A stretch of 27,059 nt of DNA, taken from Spirochaetota bacterium (lineage in GTDB: Bacteria > Spirochaetota > Spirochaetia > Treponematales > Treponemataceae). The notes beneath the pieces were generated by a model. That model had not been told where the DNA came from. It was given only the letters and a program-made list of their open reading frames with translations, and did not search any database. The DNA is taken from NCBI GenBank assembly GCA_029571425.1, contig JAKPSR010000387.1:1-27059 (forward strand). Reading direction: 5' to 3'. Positions 14,914-22,996 of this stretch are shown piece after piece. The position numbers and the translations under genes are program-made. Each line of letters starts with the position of its first letter. The stretch's first letter is position 1.

Positions 14914-14982
14914 ATGCCTACCTCCATTCGCGAGCGGGGATTCCCGCCGTAGTATTTATATCGCAAGTATACACCCGCCCGC

Positions 14983-16050
14983 TTACCGCGCGCGCGTTTT
15001 TCGCACGACGAAATCCGCGATCTCCTCGAGGGGAAGAACCTTATCGATGGCCCCAAGCTTTATCGCCTCCTTGGGCATGCCGAATACGACGCAGGAACTT
15101 TCATCCTGCGCGACGGTGAACGCGCCCGCCTGCTTCATCTCGAGGATGCCGCGGGAGCCGTCGTCGCCCATGCCCGTCATGATGATGCCGACCGCGTTCT
15201 TTCCCGCGTACCGGGCCGTGGACCGAAAGAGGACGTCGACCGACGGTCGATGCCTGCAGACGAGGGGCCCATCCTTGACCTCTACGTAGTACCGGGCGCC
15301 CGAGCGCTTAAGGAGCAGGTGCTTGTTGCCCGGCGCGATCAGGGCGCGCCCGCGCAGGACGGTGTCGTTGTCCTGGGCCTCCTTGACGGTGACGGCGCAC
15401 AGGCCGTCGAGCCGCGAGGCGAACGCGGCGGTAAAGTGCTCGGGCATGTGCTGGACGATAACGACCCCGGGCGCGTCGACCGGGAGCTGCTCGAGGAACA
15501 CGCGCAGCGCCTCCGTCCCGCCCGTCGAGGCCCCGACCGCGATAACGCTCTCGGTCGTGTCGATGCTGATCGGCCCATGCGGCATCGGCATGACGGCGTC
15601 GGCGGTCAGCTTCGGCGCGACGTGGATCTCGGTGGCCGGCTTCGGCCGCCCGGGCTTGGTCATGCTCGCCGCCCTGACCGCGTCGCAGATCGTCACCCGC
15701 GACTCCTCGAGAAACTCCTTAGTCCCCACCTTGGGCTTCTGTATGATGTCCACGGCGCCGAACTGCAGCGCCTGAAAGACGTTCTGCGATCCTTCCTCCG
15801 CCTTGCTCGAGCAGATGATGACCGGCAGCGGGTGCTGATGCATCAGCTTTCGCAGGAAGGTAAGTCCGTCCATCCGCGGCATCTCGATGTCGAGCACGAT
15901 GACGTCGGGAACCGTCTTCTTGAGCTTCTCGGCTGCGTCGTATGGGTCCGAGGCGGTGGCGACGACCTCGATGTCGTCCTCTCCCGCGAGAATGTCGCCA
16001 AGAGTCTTCCTGACGACCGCCGAGTCGTCGATGATCATCACCGATATCAC
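14983..16050 (-). CDS. cheB: CheB, protein-glutamate methylesterase/deamidase
   Basis: 355 residues: receiver domain (1-120, D8/D9 acidic pair and phospho-acceptor D54 in VLDIEMPRMDG), a Pro-rich linker, and the methylesterase domain (about 165-355). The catalytic triad is visible as Ser175 (GASTGG), His201 (VQHMPEHF) and Asp297 (MTGMGDDG). Phosphorylation by CheA activates removal of methyl groups from receptor glutamates, providing adaptation against CheR. The start is GTG 16050, overlapping the cheR stop as GTGA, with GGAGGT 5 nt upstream, so it is translationally coupled. The protein is cytoplasmic and may dock on the receptor's C-terminal pentapeptide. Confidence 0.96.
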   Translation of the reverse strand: MISVMIIDDSAVVRKTLGDILAGEDDIEVVATASDPYDAAEKLKKTVPDVIVLDIEMPRMDGLTFLRKLMHQHPLPVIICSSKAEEGSQNVFQALQFGAVDIIQKPKVGTKEFLEESRVTICDAVRAASMTKPGRPKPATEIHVAPKLTADAVMPMPHGPISIDTTESVIAVGASTGGTEALRVFLEQLPVDAPGVVIVQHMPEHFTAAFASRLDGLCAVTVKEAQDNDTVLRGRALIAPGNKHLLLKRSGARYYVEVKDGPLVCRHRPSVDVLFRSTARYAGKNAVGIIMTGMGDDGSRGILEMKQAGAFTVAQDESSCVVFGMPKEAIKLGAIDKVLPLEEIADFVVRKTRAR

Positions 16051-16931
16051 CGCTTACCTCCGATATTGCGATATACCGCCGGCGCGACGCCCTCGAGCGG
16101 TAAGTCGCTTCCGGAAAGGTTCTCCGAATGCCCCATGAAGAGGTACGCGCCCGGCGCCATGCAGGAATGGACGCGCGAAAGGACGCGTCGCTGGGTCTCG
16201 CGGTCAAAGTATATAAACACGTTTCGGCAAAAGACGACGTGGTACTTTCGCCTGATCCCGTAGTCTGCGTTCATCAAGTTGAGGTTGCGGAACATGATAC
16301 GCTCGCGAATCGCCGCCTTCATGCGGATGGTGCCCGCGTCGGGATCCTTGCTCCGAAGGCAATAGCGGCGCTTCAGCGTGCCGGGTATTTTCTCCGCCTG
16401 GCGCTCGGTATATACCCCGGTGGACGCCACGCGGAGCACGGCGTCCGAGACGTCGGTACCCAGGATCGTGTAGTCGAAGCGCGCGCGCGACGCGTTGCGG
16501 TATTCCTCCGTCACCATCGCGAGGGTATATGCCTCCTGCCCGGTCGACGCGGCGACCGACCACAGGCGCAGGTCCTCGATCCCGCCCGAGGAGATAAGGT
16601 CGGGCAGGACGCGTTCCGCCAGGATACGGTAATGCGCGTCCTCTCTGAAAAAGTCCGTCTCGTTCGTCGTGACCGCGTCTATCAGGAGCTGAATCTCCCG
16701 GTGATATCCCTCGGGCCCGAAGGTGAAGGCGCAATACTCCTCGAAGCTCGAAAGGCCGAGGGCGCGAAGCCGCTTCGAAAGGCGGGACTCAAGCATCACC
16801 TTCTTGGAGGGTGGTATCTTGATCCCGAGGTTTTGCTCGATGAATTCCTTGAGTCGCTCGAACGATTCTGGGTCGAGACCTGGCACGCCCGGCATGACGG
16901 CGGGCCCGTTCGAGGGATTGTCTAGACGCAC
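16047..16931 (-). CDS. cheR: CheR, chemoreceptor methyltransferase
   Basis: 294 residues. The N-terminal helical domain (about 18-90) includes FIEQNLGIKIPPSKKVMLESRL; the SAM-binding domain has TTNETDFFRE, the SVAASTGQEAYTLAM motif, LGTDVSDAVL and VFCRNVFIYFD. It transfers methyl groups from S-adenosylmethionine to glutamates on the MCP. The start is GTG 16931, inside the last codons of cheA and preceded by GAGGG; ATG 16895 is an alternative that would remove 12 non-conserved residues. The cheA-cheR and cheR-cheB overlaps imply fixed stoichiometry by coupled translation. Confidence 0.96.
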   Translation of the reverse strand: MRLDNPSNGPAVMPGVPGLDPESFERLKEFIEQNLGIKIPPSKKVMLESRLSKRLRALGLSSFEEYCAFTFGPEGYHREIQLLIDAVTTNETDFFREDAHYRILAERVLPDLISSGGIEDLRLWSVAASTGQEAYTLAMVTEEYRNASRARFDYTILGTDVSDAVLRVASTGVYTERQAEKIPGTLKRRYCLRSKDPDAGTIRMKAAIRERIMFRNLNLMNADYGIRRKYHVVFCRNVFIYFDRETQRRVLSRVHSCMAPGAYLFMGHSENLSGSDLPLEGVAPAVYRNIGGKR

Positions 16932-19036
16932 GCTTCTTCCCTCTCGGAGAGGTCGACGATGCGCTCGACGTCCAGGATGAGCGCGACCGAGCCATCGCCC
17001 AGTATCGTCGCGCTCGAAACCCCCTCGGCCCGCTTATAGAGCTTGCCGAGCGGCTTGATCACCGTTTGGTTTCCGCCGATCACCTGGTCGAGGAGAAGGC
17101 CAACCCGCTGACCCTTGATGCTCACCACGACGACCTGCTCGATCGCGGGACGGTCCCCCGCTATCCCGAAGAACTCGCGCATGTTGACGTAGGGCAATTG
17201 GTCGCCGTGATACAGGACGATGCCGTTCGCGTTCCGGCGCTCGGTGCCCGCGAACTCAAGGCAGCCCTCGACGACGGAAAGCGGCACGACGAAGAACTCG
17301 TCGGCGATCCGCACGAGAAGGCCCTCGATGATGGCGAGGGTCAGCGGTATCTTCAGGACGATCCGGGTAAACTCTCCCTCGCGGCTTTCTATCGCGACGG
17401 TTCCGTTGATTAATTCCATCTGCCGGTTCACGACGTCCATCCCGACGCCGCGCCCGGACACCGCGGTCACCGCTTCCTTCGTCGAGAACCCGGGCGCGAA
17501 GATAAGCCGGTGTATCTCGTCGTCGCTGAGGGACTCGTCCGCCCTGACGAGCCCCTTAGCGATGGCCTTCGCCCTAATGGCCGCCTTATTGAGGCCGTTC
17601 CCATCGTCCTCGATGGTGATGTGCACGGAGGCACCCGCCTGGCTCGCCGAAAGACGTATCGTGCCGACCGGCGGCTTGCCGCGCGCGGCCCTCGTCTCGG
17701 GATTCTCGATCCCGTGGTCGAGGCTGTTTCGTATGATGTGGATCAGAGGGTCGTTCAGCTTCTCGATGACCGTCTTGTCGAGCTCGGTCTCGCCGCCCTC
17801 GGCAACGAGCTCCACGCTCTTCCCGAGCTCGGCCGAAAGGTCGCGCACGAGGCGGCGGAACGTGGTGAAGGTCGTCCCGATCGGGACCATCCGTATGCTC
17901 ATCGTGTTGCTCCGAAGCTCGTCGGTAAGCCGGCCGAACTGCTCCACGATCGAGAGAAGCTCGTCGTTTCGCGCCTGCCTACTCGTTTGCAGGATACGCG
18001 CGTGTATGGTCACCAGCTCGCCAGCGAGGGCCATCAATGCGTCGAGCTTCTCGGACTTAACCCTGACGGTGCTGACGTCGACCGCCGCCACCTTCGCCTT
18101 GTTCACGCGCTGGAGCTGCTTTTGCTCCTCGAGCGCGGACATCACGTCGGTTGGGGACACGATTTTCTCCTCGAGAAGAATCTCGCCGATCCTCTTTTGG
18201 GACTTTAAGAGGCCATCGAGCTTCCCCGGCTCAAGCTTTCCACGCTCGACGAGGATCTCGCCGAGCCGCTTACCCTTCCCGCCCATCTCGTCGACGACGT
18301 CCTCCAGTCGCTCCACGCGAATCTCGGACACGTCCTCGACGAAGATAAAGACGTCCCGGATCGCCTCGGGCGGGACGGCGGTGGTCACGTATATTTCCCA
18401 ACAGGTGCTGTTCTCTTCAGGGTTAAGTGACGACAGGGACGAGACGTCGTCGAAATTCGGGATGCATACGGACTCGCCGAGCCGCTCGATCTCCTGTATC
18501 AGGGACAGTGGGTTCACGCCTCGCTTGAATATCTCTTTTCCCGGCTTGAAGGTAACGTGATAGGTTGAAGGAATGCCACCGACTGTCTCATCTCCGGCGT
18601 CTGTCGTGGCCGCGGCGCCCCCGCCGTCCTTCTGCTCGGTCGAGTCCGCGCCCCAACCGACGTCGGCCTTAAAGTCGGAAAGGAACGCCACGAGATCGTC
18701 GGGAAGCGGGCCTCCACCCGACGCGGACATATCCGCAAGCATGTTGAGGATAATGTCCCGCGAGCGCAGCGTGTAGTCGATGATGGACGGCGAGAAAGGG
18801 AGCTTGCCGTCTCTGAGGGCGGAAAGCACGGACTCAACCTCGTGGGCGAAGGCGGATATGCGGTCGAGCCCGAACATGGCGGCCGAGCCCTTGATCGTGT
18901 GCATGACCCGAAAGACGGCCGAAAGGAGCTCTTTGTCCTGGGGGGCGGCCTCGAGCTCAAGAAGGCTCGCCTCAAGCGAGCCTAGGAGCTCGTACGCCTC
19001 TTCCCTAAACGTCTCCACAAATTGGTCTGCGCCCAT
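16922..19036 (-). CDS. cheA: CheA chemotaxis histidine kinase
   Basis: 704 residues from ATG 19036 (AGGAGA upstream; one nt after the STAS stop). Domains: Hpt/P1 with phospho-acceptor His47 (MHTIKGSAAMFG); a P2-like region (about 158-245); two short tandem repeats of LGEIL type (258-309); P3 dimerisation (about 325-395); P4 kinase with N-box (428-444, HIIRNSLDHGIE), G1 EDDGNGL (476-482) and G2 SGRGVGMDVV (527-536); and P5, CheW-like (about 565-700). It autophosphorylates in response to receptor state and passes phosphate to CheY and CheB. All residues needed for activity appear intact. The LGEIL repeats resemble the N-terminal domain of type II secretion ATPases and are not part of the E. coli CheA plan. 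Confidence 0.96.
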   Translation of the reverse strand: MGADQFVETFREEAYELLGSLEASLLELEAAPQDKELLSAVFRVMHTIKGSAAMFGLDRISAFAHEVESVLSALRDGKLPFSPSIIDYTLRSRDIILNMLADMSASGGGPLPDDLVAFLSDFKADVGWGADSTEQKDGGGAAATTDAGDETVGGIPSTYHVTFKPGKEIFKRGVNPLSLIQEIERLGESVCIPNFDDVSSLSSLNPEENSTCWEIYVTTAVPPEAIRDVFIFVEDVSEIRVERLEDVVDEMGGKGKRLGEILVERGKLEPGKLDGLLKSQKRIGEILLEEKIVSPTDVMSALEEQKQLQRVNKAKVAAVDVSTVRVKSEKLDALMALAGELVTIHARILQTSRQARNDELLSIVEQFGRLTDELRSNTMSIRMVPIGTTFTTFRRLVRDLSAELGKSVELVAEGGETELDKTVIEKLNDPLIHIIRNSLDHGIENPETRAARGKPPVGTIRLSASQAGASVHITIEDDGNGLNKAAIRAKAIAKGLVRADESLSDDEIHRLIFAPGFSTKEAVTAVSGRGVGMDVVNRQMELINGTVAIESREGEFTRIVLKIPLTLAIIEGLLVRIADEFFVVPLSVVEGCLEFAGTERRNANGIVLYHGDQLPYVNMREFFGIAGDRPAIEQVVVVSIKGQRVGLLLDQVIGGNQTVIKPLGKLYKRAEGVSSATILGDGSVALILDVERIVDLSEREEACV

Positions 19037-19037
19037 G

Positions 19038-19379
19038 CTAGACTCTCCTCGCCGGCGGCAAAATGGATTCGATCGAAGCCTCAAGCTCGGCGCCGGTCGC
19101 GCACGGCGACCGCGAAAGGCCGCACACCGCGATCATCCGTCCCGCCTCAGGCGCGACGTTCCCGACGATGCGCATGGGCACGCCGCGCTCGCGCGACTCG
19201 CGGAACGCGGCGACGAGCACCTGCATGCCGGGAACGTCGATCGAGCCCATTGCCGAGACGTCGAGCTCGATGCGCTTCCCCGCGGAAAGCAAGGAGAGCA
19301 GGCGGTCGCGGGCCGCCGCGGCGGTCTCTATCGTCAAGGGCGAGTCGAGCGCCTCGCTGACGGGGCGCTCACTGCTCAT
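19038..19379 (-). CDS. STAS-domain protein lacking the phosphorylatable Ser/Thr
   Basis: 113 residues spanning one STAS (anti-sigma-factor antagonist) domain: SPLTIETAAAARDRLLSLL, then RIELDVSAMGSIDVPGMQVL, then VPMRIVGNVAPEAGRMI. In SpoIIAA-like proteins the segment after the Asp reads DSSG or DTAG with a phosphorylated Ser/Thr; here it is DVPG, so that site is lost. STAS genes next to cheA occur in several chemotaxis clusters, but their role is not well established. It overlaps cheW by 11 bp and ends one nt before cheA, so it is an integral part of the operon. It most likely binds a partner such as CheA rather than acting as a phospho-switch. Confidence 0.88.
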   Translation of the reverse strand: MSSERPVSEALDSPLTIETAAAARDRLLSLLSAGKRIELDVSAMGSIDVPGMQVLVAAFRESRERGVPMRIVGNVAPEAGRMIAVCGLSRSPCATGAELEASIESILPPARRV

Positions 19380-19884
19380 TCGCGACCGCCTCTCCGGCTT
19401 GGATCAATTGAATCTCGCGCTCGGTGAGCACGCGATTGATGTTCAGGATTATGACGAAATCGTCGTCGACGCGCCCCATACCCTTGATGAACGCGGTATC
19501 GATCGCGATGCCGATCTTCGGGGGCGGCTCGATATTCTCGGGCTCGATCGTGATGACCTTCTCCACGGAGTCGCTGAAGATCCCGATCGTCAGCTCCTCT
19601 TCCTCCGACCCCTCGAACACGTCTCGCAACTCGGTGACGATGATGCTCGTGTCGACGGTCATCGGCGTCTCGCCCAACCCGAATTTGCTCCGTAAATCGA
19701 GCACGGGCACGACGCTCCCGCGAAGGTTGATGACGCCGCTCATGAAATCGGGCATCCGCGGCACCTTGGTGATCCTCGGCACGCCCAGGACTTCCTTGAT
19801 GCTCGCCACGTTGATCGCGTACGTCTCAGCCGCGATCTTGAATGTGAGATATTGGTGTATCTCGTTCCGGTTGATCTCGCCCAT
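19369..19884 (-). CDS. cheW: CheW chemotaxis coupling protein
   Basis: 171 residues from ATG 19884 (GAGGAGG upstream; the frame extends to 19917 but without conservation). It has the CheW fold: YLTFKIAAETYAINVASIKEVL, VPRMPDFMSGVINLRGSVVPVLDLR and a final DDDFVIILNINRVL. It bridges MCP signalling tips to the P5 domain of CheA. The core NLRG motif for receptor binding is intact. There is 19 nt between it and the upstream mcp stop, and its tail overlaps the STAS gene. It carries a somewhat acidic insert (EGSEEEEL). Confidence 0.95.
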   Translation of the reverse strand: MGEINRNEIHQYLTFKIAAETYAINVASIKEVLGVPRITKVPRMPDFMSGVINLRGSVVPVLDLRSKFGLGETPMTVDTSIIVTELRDVFEGSEEEELTIGIFSDSVEKVITIEPENIEPPPKIGIAIDTAFIKGMGRVDDDFVIILNINRVLTEREIQLIQAGEAVANEQ

Positions 19885-19903
19885 ACTACGCGCCTCCTCG
19901 GTC

Positions 19904-22003
19904 CTAGAATTCTTCATACTCAGCGTCTATCTTGTCCCGCGCGGCGCGCGGTCGTTCGTCGTCAAGAACCAGGGTGATGCCGCCGCCGGGCGTCGCCGGC
20001 GCGGACGGCGCCACGCTCGCGGCCGAAGGCCGCCTCGGCGCAACCGGTTTCGGCGCAATTTGCTTCGGGGCGGCCGTCTTCGCCGTCGGCGGGACTTGAG
20101 CCGGCGCATGCTGCTTCGGCACCGCGGCGTGATGCTCAACATGATGTTCAACATGATGCTCGGCATGCGGAATGGAAGACGCCCCGCCCTTAAGTTTGAA
20201 GAAGCGCATGGTCTCCTGCATCTGCTCGGCTTGGCCGGCCAGTTCCTCGGACATCGACGCCGATTCCTCAGAAGCCGAGGCGTTTTGCTGGACTACCTGG
20301 TCAAGCTGCATGATCGCGGCGTTGATCTGCTCGGCCCCGGAATTCTGCTCGGCGCTCGCCGCGCTGATTTCCTGGACCAGTTCCGCGGTCCGCTTGATAT
20401 CCGGGATCAGGGCGGCGATGGTCTGGCCCGCCTCCTCGGCGATCGACACGCTCTCGGAGGAGAGCTTGCTGATCTCGCCCGCCTCCTTCTGGCTCCGCTC
20501 GGCAAGCTTACCGACCTCGGACGCGACGACGGCGAATCCCTTTCCGTACTCGCCCGCCCGCGCCGCCTCGATCGATGCGTTGAGGGCGAGCATGTTCGTC
20601 GAGCGCGCGATCTCCTCGATGATACCGATCTTGCTCGCGATCTCGCGCATCGCGTTCACCGTCGCGAGGACCGCCTTTCCGCCAGCCTCGGCGGCCTGCG
20701 CCGACTTAAGGGCGATCTTCTCGGTCTGCAGCGCGTTGTCCGCGTTCTGCTTGATATTCCCGGTCATCTGCTCCATCGAGGAGGATATCTCCTCGACAGA
20801 GGCGGCTTGCTCGGTGGCGCCCTGGGACATCTCTTGCGAGGTGCTGCTGAGCTCCTGGCTCCCTGCCGAAACCTGAAGGGCGACGGAGTTGATCTCCTCG
20901 ACGATCTTGGTGAGGCGAACGAGCATCTCCTGCAGGGATGCGGCGAGCTGGCCCACCTCGTCCTTTTGATGGATGTTAAGCTCGACGGCAAGGTCTCCCT
21001 CGGCGATCCGCGTCGCGAAGTCGACGCCCTTCTTCATCGCGCCCGTAATCGCGCGCGTGATGATCGCGGCGAGGATCGCGCCGACCAAGACGGCGAGGAT
21101 GGCGCTAAACAGGATGACGGCGACCGTCACCGAGATAGTCTGGGTCATCTCGCGCGCGGATGCGTCGCTTGCCGCGCTTGAGAGCGCGACCGTGTCGGCC
21201 GACGCCTTCGCCGCGACGTCCTGGGCGGCGTTTTGCTCGCGCTGGATGGCGAGGTACTGAGCCAACGAAGCCTCGTATTTTCGAATCCCGTCAAGTACGG
21301 CGTCGATTTGGTCTATATTGACCTTCTTGTTGAAGCGGGAGCGTAGGCTTGAGCAGGTTTGCTTCATCTGCTCGATCGCCGCGTTAATCTGCTCGATGTG
21401 CTTCGCGTCTTTCGTGGAAAGATACTGCAACTGGCTGTACTTTGCCGTATCGAGCGTCATTTTTAAAAGGAAGACGCTATCGATCTTTCCGTGCTTATCG
21501 TCAAGGTCGCGTACCGAGGCTCGAGTGGAAACGAGACCGGCGAAGTCGGCCGCCTGCATTCGGTACAATTCGGTTAGCAGGTTCTCAAGGTCAGCAACGT
21601 TCTTATTTTGTTCGTTCTCAACCTTTCGTTTTTGATCCTCGAAATCCCCGAATTTATTGAAATATTCCTTATAAATCTCGACGCCTTTTAGAATCTCACC
21701 AAAGGTCTTCTTCTCCGCCTCTGAATAGTCTGCTTCGTGCTCGCGAAGCCGCGTTATGTTGCGGTCCATGTACTCGGCGACGGTTAGGCGATATTTATCG
21801 TCTCGATAGATGACGAAGTTCTTGCCCGCCAGCCCGCCCGTCTGCATGTCCTGCACGACGAAACTCGTCATGTCGTTTCGATCGGACACCTCGCGTATGC
21901 GGGAGAGATTAACGATCGTCAATACGGCGATAACCACCGTTAATAGGAGCACGGAGGCGAATCCGCCGCCGATCTTCATCGCAAGCTTCAGGTTCTTGAA
22001 CAT
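19904..22003 (-). CDS. Methyl-accepting chemotaxis protein with C-terminal tether
   Basis: 699 residues from ATG 22003 (GAGGAGA 7 nt upstream). TM1 spans about 11-33; a periplasmic all-helical ligand domain of about 255 residues (34-288) has the size of an HBM-type domain; TM2 spans about 289-313; HAMP follows to about 368; the signalling hairpin has its conserved tip near 462-500 (EIARSTNMLALNASIEAARAG). After the bundle comes a roughly 95-residue tail: a His-rich stretch (HHVEHHVEHH, 616-625), an Ala/Pro-rich linker, and the final pentapeptide EYEEF. That pentapeptide fits the aromatic-x-x-aromatic tether used to recruit CheR/CheB. The ligand is unknown. As the first gene behind the operon's promoter, it is probably the main client of the downstream che genes. 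Confidence 0.94.
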   Translation of the reverse strand: MFKNLKLAMKIGGGFASVLLLTVVIAVLTIVNLSRIREVSDRNDMTSFVVQDMQTGGLAGKNFVIYRDDKYRLTVAEYMDRNITRLREHEADYSEAEKKTFGEILKGVEIYKEYFNKFGDFEDQKRKVENEQNKNVADLENLLTELYRMQAADFAGLVSTRASVRDLDDKHGKIDSVFLLKMTLDTAKYSQLQYLSTKDAKHIEQINAAIEQMKQTCSSLRSRFNKKVNIDQIDAVLDGIRKYEASLAQYLAIQREQNAAQDVAAKASADTVALSSAASDASAREMTQTISVTVAVILFSAILAVLVGAILAAIITRAITGAMKKGVDFATRIAEGDLAVELNIHQKDEVGQLAASLQEMLVRLTKIVEEINSVALQVSAGSQELSSTSQEMSQGATEQAASVEEISSSMEQMTGNIKQNADNALQTEKIALKSAQAAEAGGKAVLATVNAMREIASKIGIIEEIARSTNMLALNASIEAARAGEYGKGFAVVASEVGKLAERSQKEAGEISKLSSESVSIAEEAGQTIAALIPDIKRTAELVQEISAASAEQNSGAEQINAAIMQLDQVVQQNASASEESASMSEELAGQAEQMQETMRFFKLKGGASSIPHAEHHVEHHVEHHAAVPKQHAPAQVPPTAKTAAPKQIAPKPVAPRRPSAASVAPSAPATPGGGITLVLDDERPRAARDKIDAEYEEF

Positions 22004-22040
22004 AGACGTCTCCTCGTACGCGCGAGCGTGTACTGTATAT

Positions 22041-22069
22041 ATTTTAGTTTCCCGAAATTTCATTGTCAA
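22041..22069 (-). promoter_or_regulatory. Promoter of the chemotaxis operon
   Basis: TTGACA (22064-22069) and TAAAAT (22041-22046) on the minus strand with exact 17-bp spacing. The start codon of the mcp gene is 37 nt beyond the -10 box. This is a housekeeping-type promoter; no sigma28-like flagellar promoter was seen here. Confidence 0.75.
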
Positions 22070-22111
22070 ATCGCGCTTTACAGCGAGGTCGCGATCGCTT
22101 TACTATGCCCC

Positions 22112-22954
22112 ATGCTCAGTTACCGTCACGGCTTTCACGCAGGCAACCACGCCGACGTGCTAAAACACGCGGTTCTTTCCCTTTTGTTGTCTTCCCTTGC
22201 AAAAAAAGCGAAGCCCTTCACGTATATTGATACCCATGCCGGTGCGGGAATTTATGAACTGGACTCGGAACGCGCGCGCCAAACCGGTGAATCAGAGGCG
22301 GGGATATGCCGAATCCTGGCCGCCGATAACGCGCCATCCTGCCTCGGAGCCTACGTCTCCCTGTGCCGCGAATACGCCGCGGACGGCAACCGCTACCCTG
22401 GGTCGCCCGAAATCGCGCTTCGGCTCAGTCGGGCGGAGGATCAGCTCGTGCTGATGGATTTACATCCCGCCGAGATCGCCGCCCTGCGCGGCGCGTACCT
22501 CGGTTCCGAGCGAGTCCATCTCCATCAGCGGGACGGGTTCGCCGGACTCGTCGCCCTTACGCCGCCACAGCCACGCCGCGGCCTCGCCCTCGTCGACCCA
22601 AGCTACGAACTGGCGTCGGACTTTGGGTCAGCGGCCGAAACCATCGTCGCCGCGCGTCGGCGCTGGCCCGTCGGGGTATTGGCGCTGTGGTATCCCCGTC
22701 TCGCTCGCCGCGCGCGCGAGCTCGGCGAGCTTGAGGCTGCCCTCGCGGGATCAGGTCCGGAGGTCCTTCGAGCCGAGATCGGGGTGATCCCCGCGGGAGA
22801 CGGCGAATGGGGGATGACGGGATCGGCGGTCGCCATCGTCAACCCGCCCTGGACGCTCGAGGCGGAGCTTTCGCAAGCCCTTCCCTGGCTCGCGCGGACC
22901 CTGGAACCCGCGCGCGGGACCTGGTCGCTCGACTGGCTCTCGCCGCCTGAGTGA
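22112..22954 (+). CDS. rlmJ: RlmJ, 23S rRNA (adenine-N6)-methyltransferase
   Basis: 280 residues from ATG 22112; the frame is open further upstream but the family starts with MLSYRHGFHAGNHADVLKH, seen here exactly. It methylates adenine 2030 (E. coli numbering) of 23S rRNA using S-adenosylmethionine. Visible features are YIDTHAGAGIYEL (SAM site) and the catalytic DPSYE motif at about residue 162 (NPPY type). WPVGVLALWYP and GSAVAIVNPPWTL match the C-terminal part. No good Shine-Dalgarno lies near the start. It is divergent from the chemotaxis operon, and its start is only 43 nt from that operon's -35 box. Confidence 0.93.
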   Translation: MLSYRHGFHAGNHADVLKHAVLSLLLSSLAKKAKPFTYIDTHAGAGIYELDSERARQTGESEAGICRILAADNAPSCLGAYVSLCREYAADGNRYPGSPEIALRLSRAEDQLVLMDLHPAEIAALRGAYLGSERVHLHQRDGFAGLVALTPPQPRRGLALVDPSYELASDFGSAAETIVAARRRWPVGVLALWYPRLARRARELGELEAALAGSGPEVLRAEIGVIPAGDGEWGMTGSAVAIVNPPWTLEAELSQALPWLARTLEPARGTWSLDWLSPPE

Positions 22955-22996
22955 CCCGCGGTTGCATAGATCGGGAAATTCGGTGAAAATGACCGA

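Noticed and set aside
17220..18560. 446-codon plus-strand open frame
   Set aside because: Antisense to cheA; Ser/Arg-rich with no domain, whereas cheA shows intact N, G1 and G2 boxes.
20129..20165. Short CRISPR-like tandem repeat
   Set aside because: The 12-nt units have no spacers and encode the His-rich part of the MCP tail in frame; no cas genes are present.
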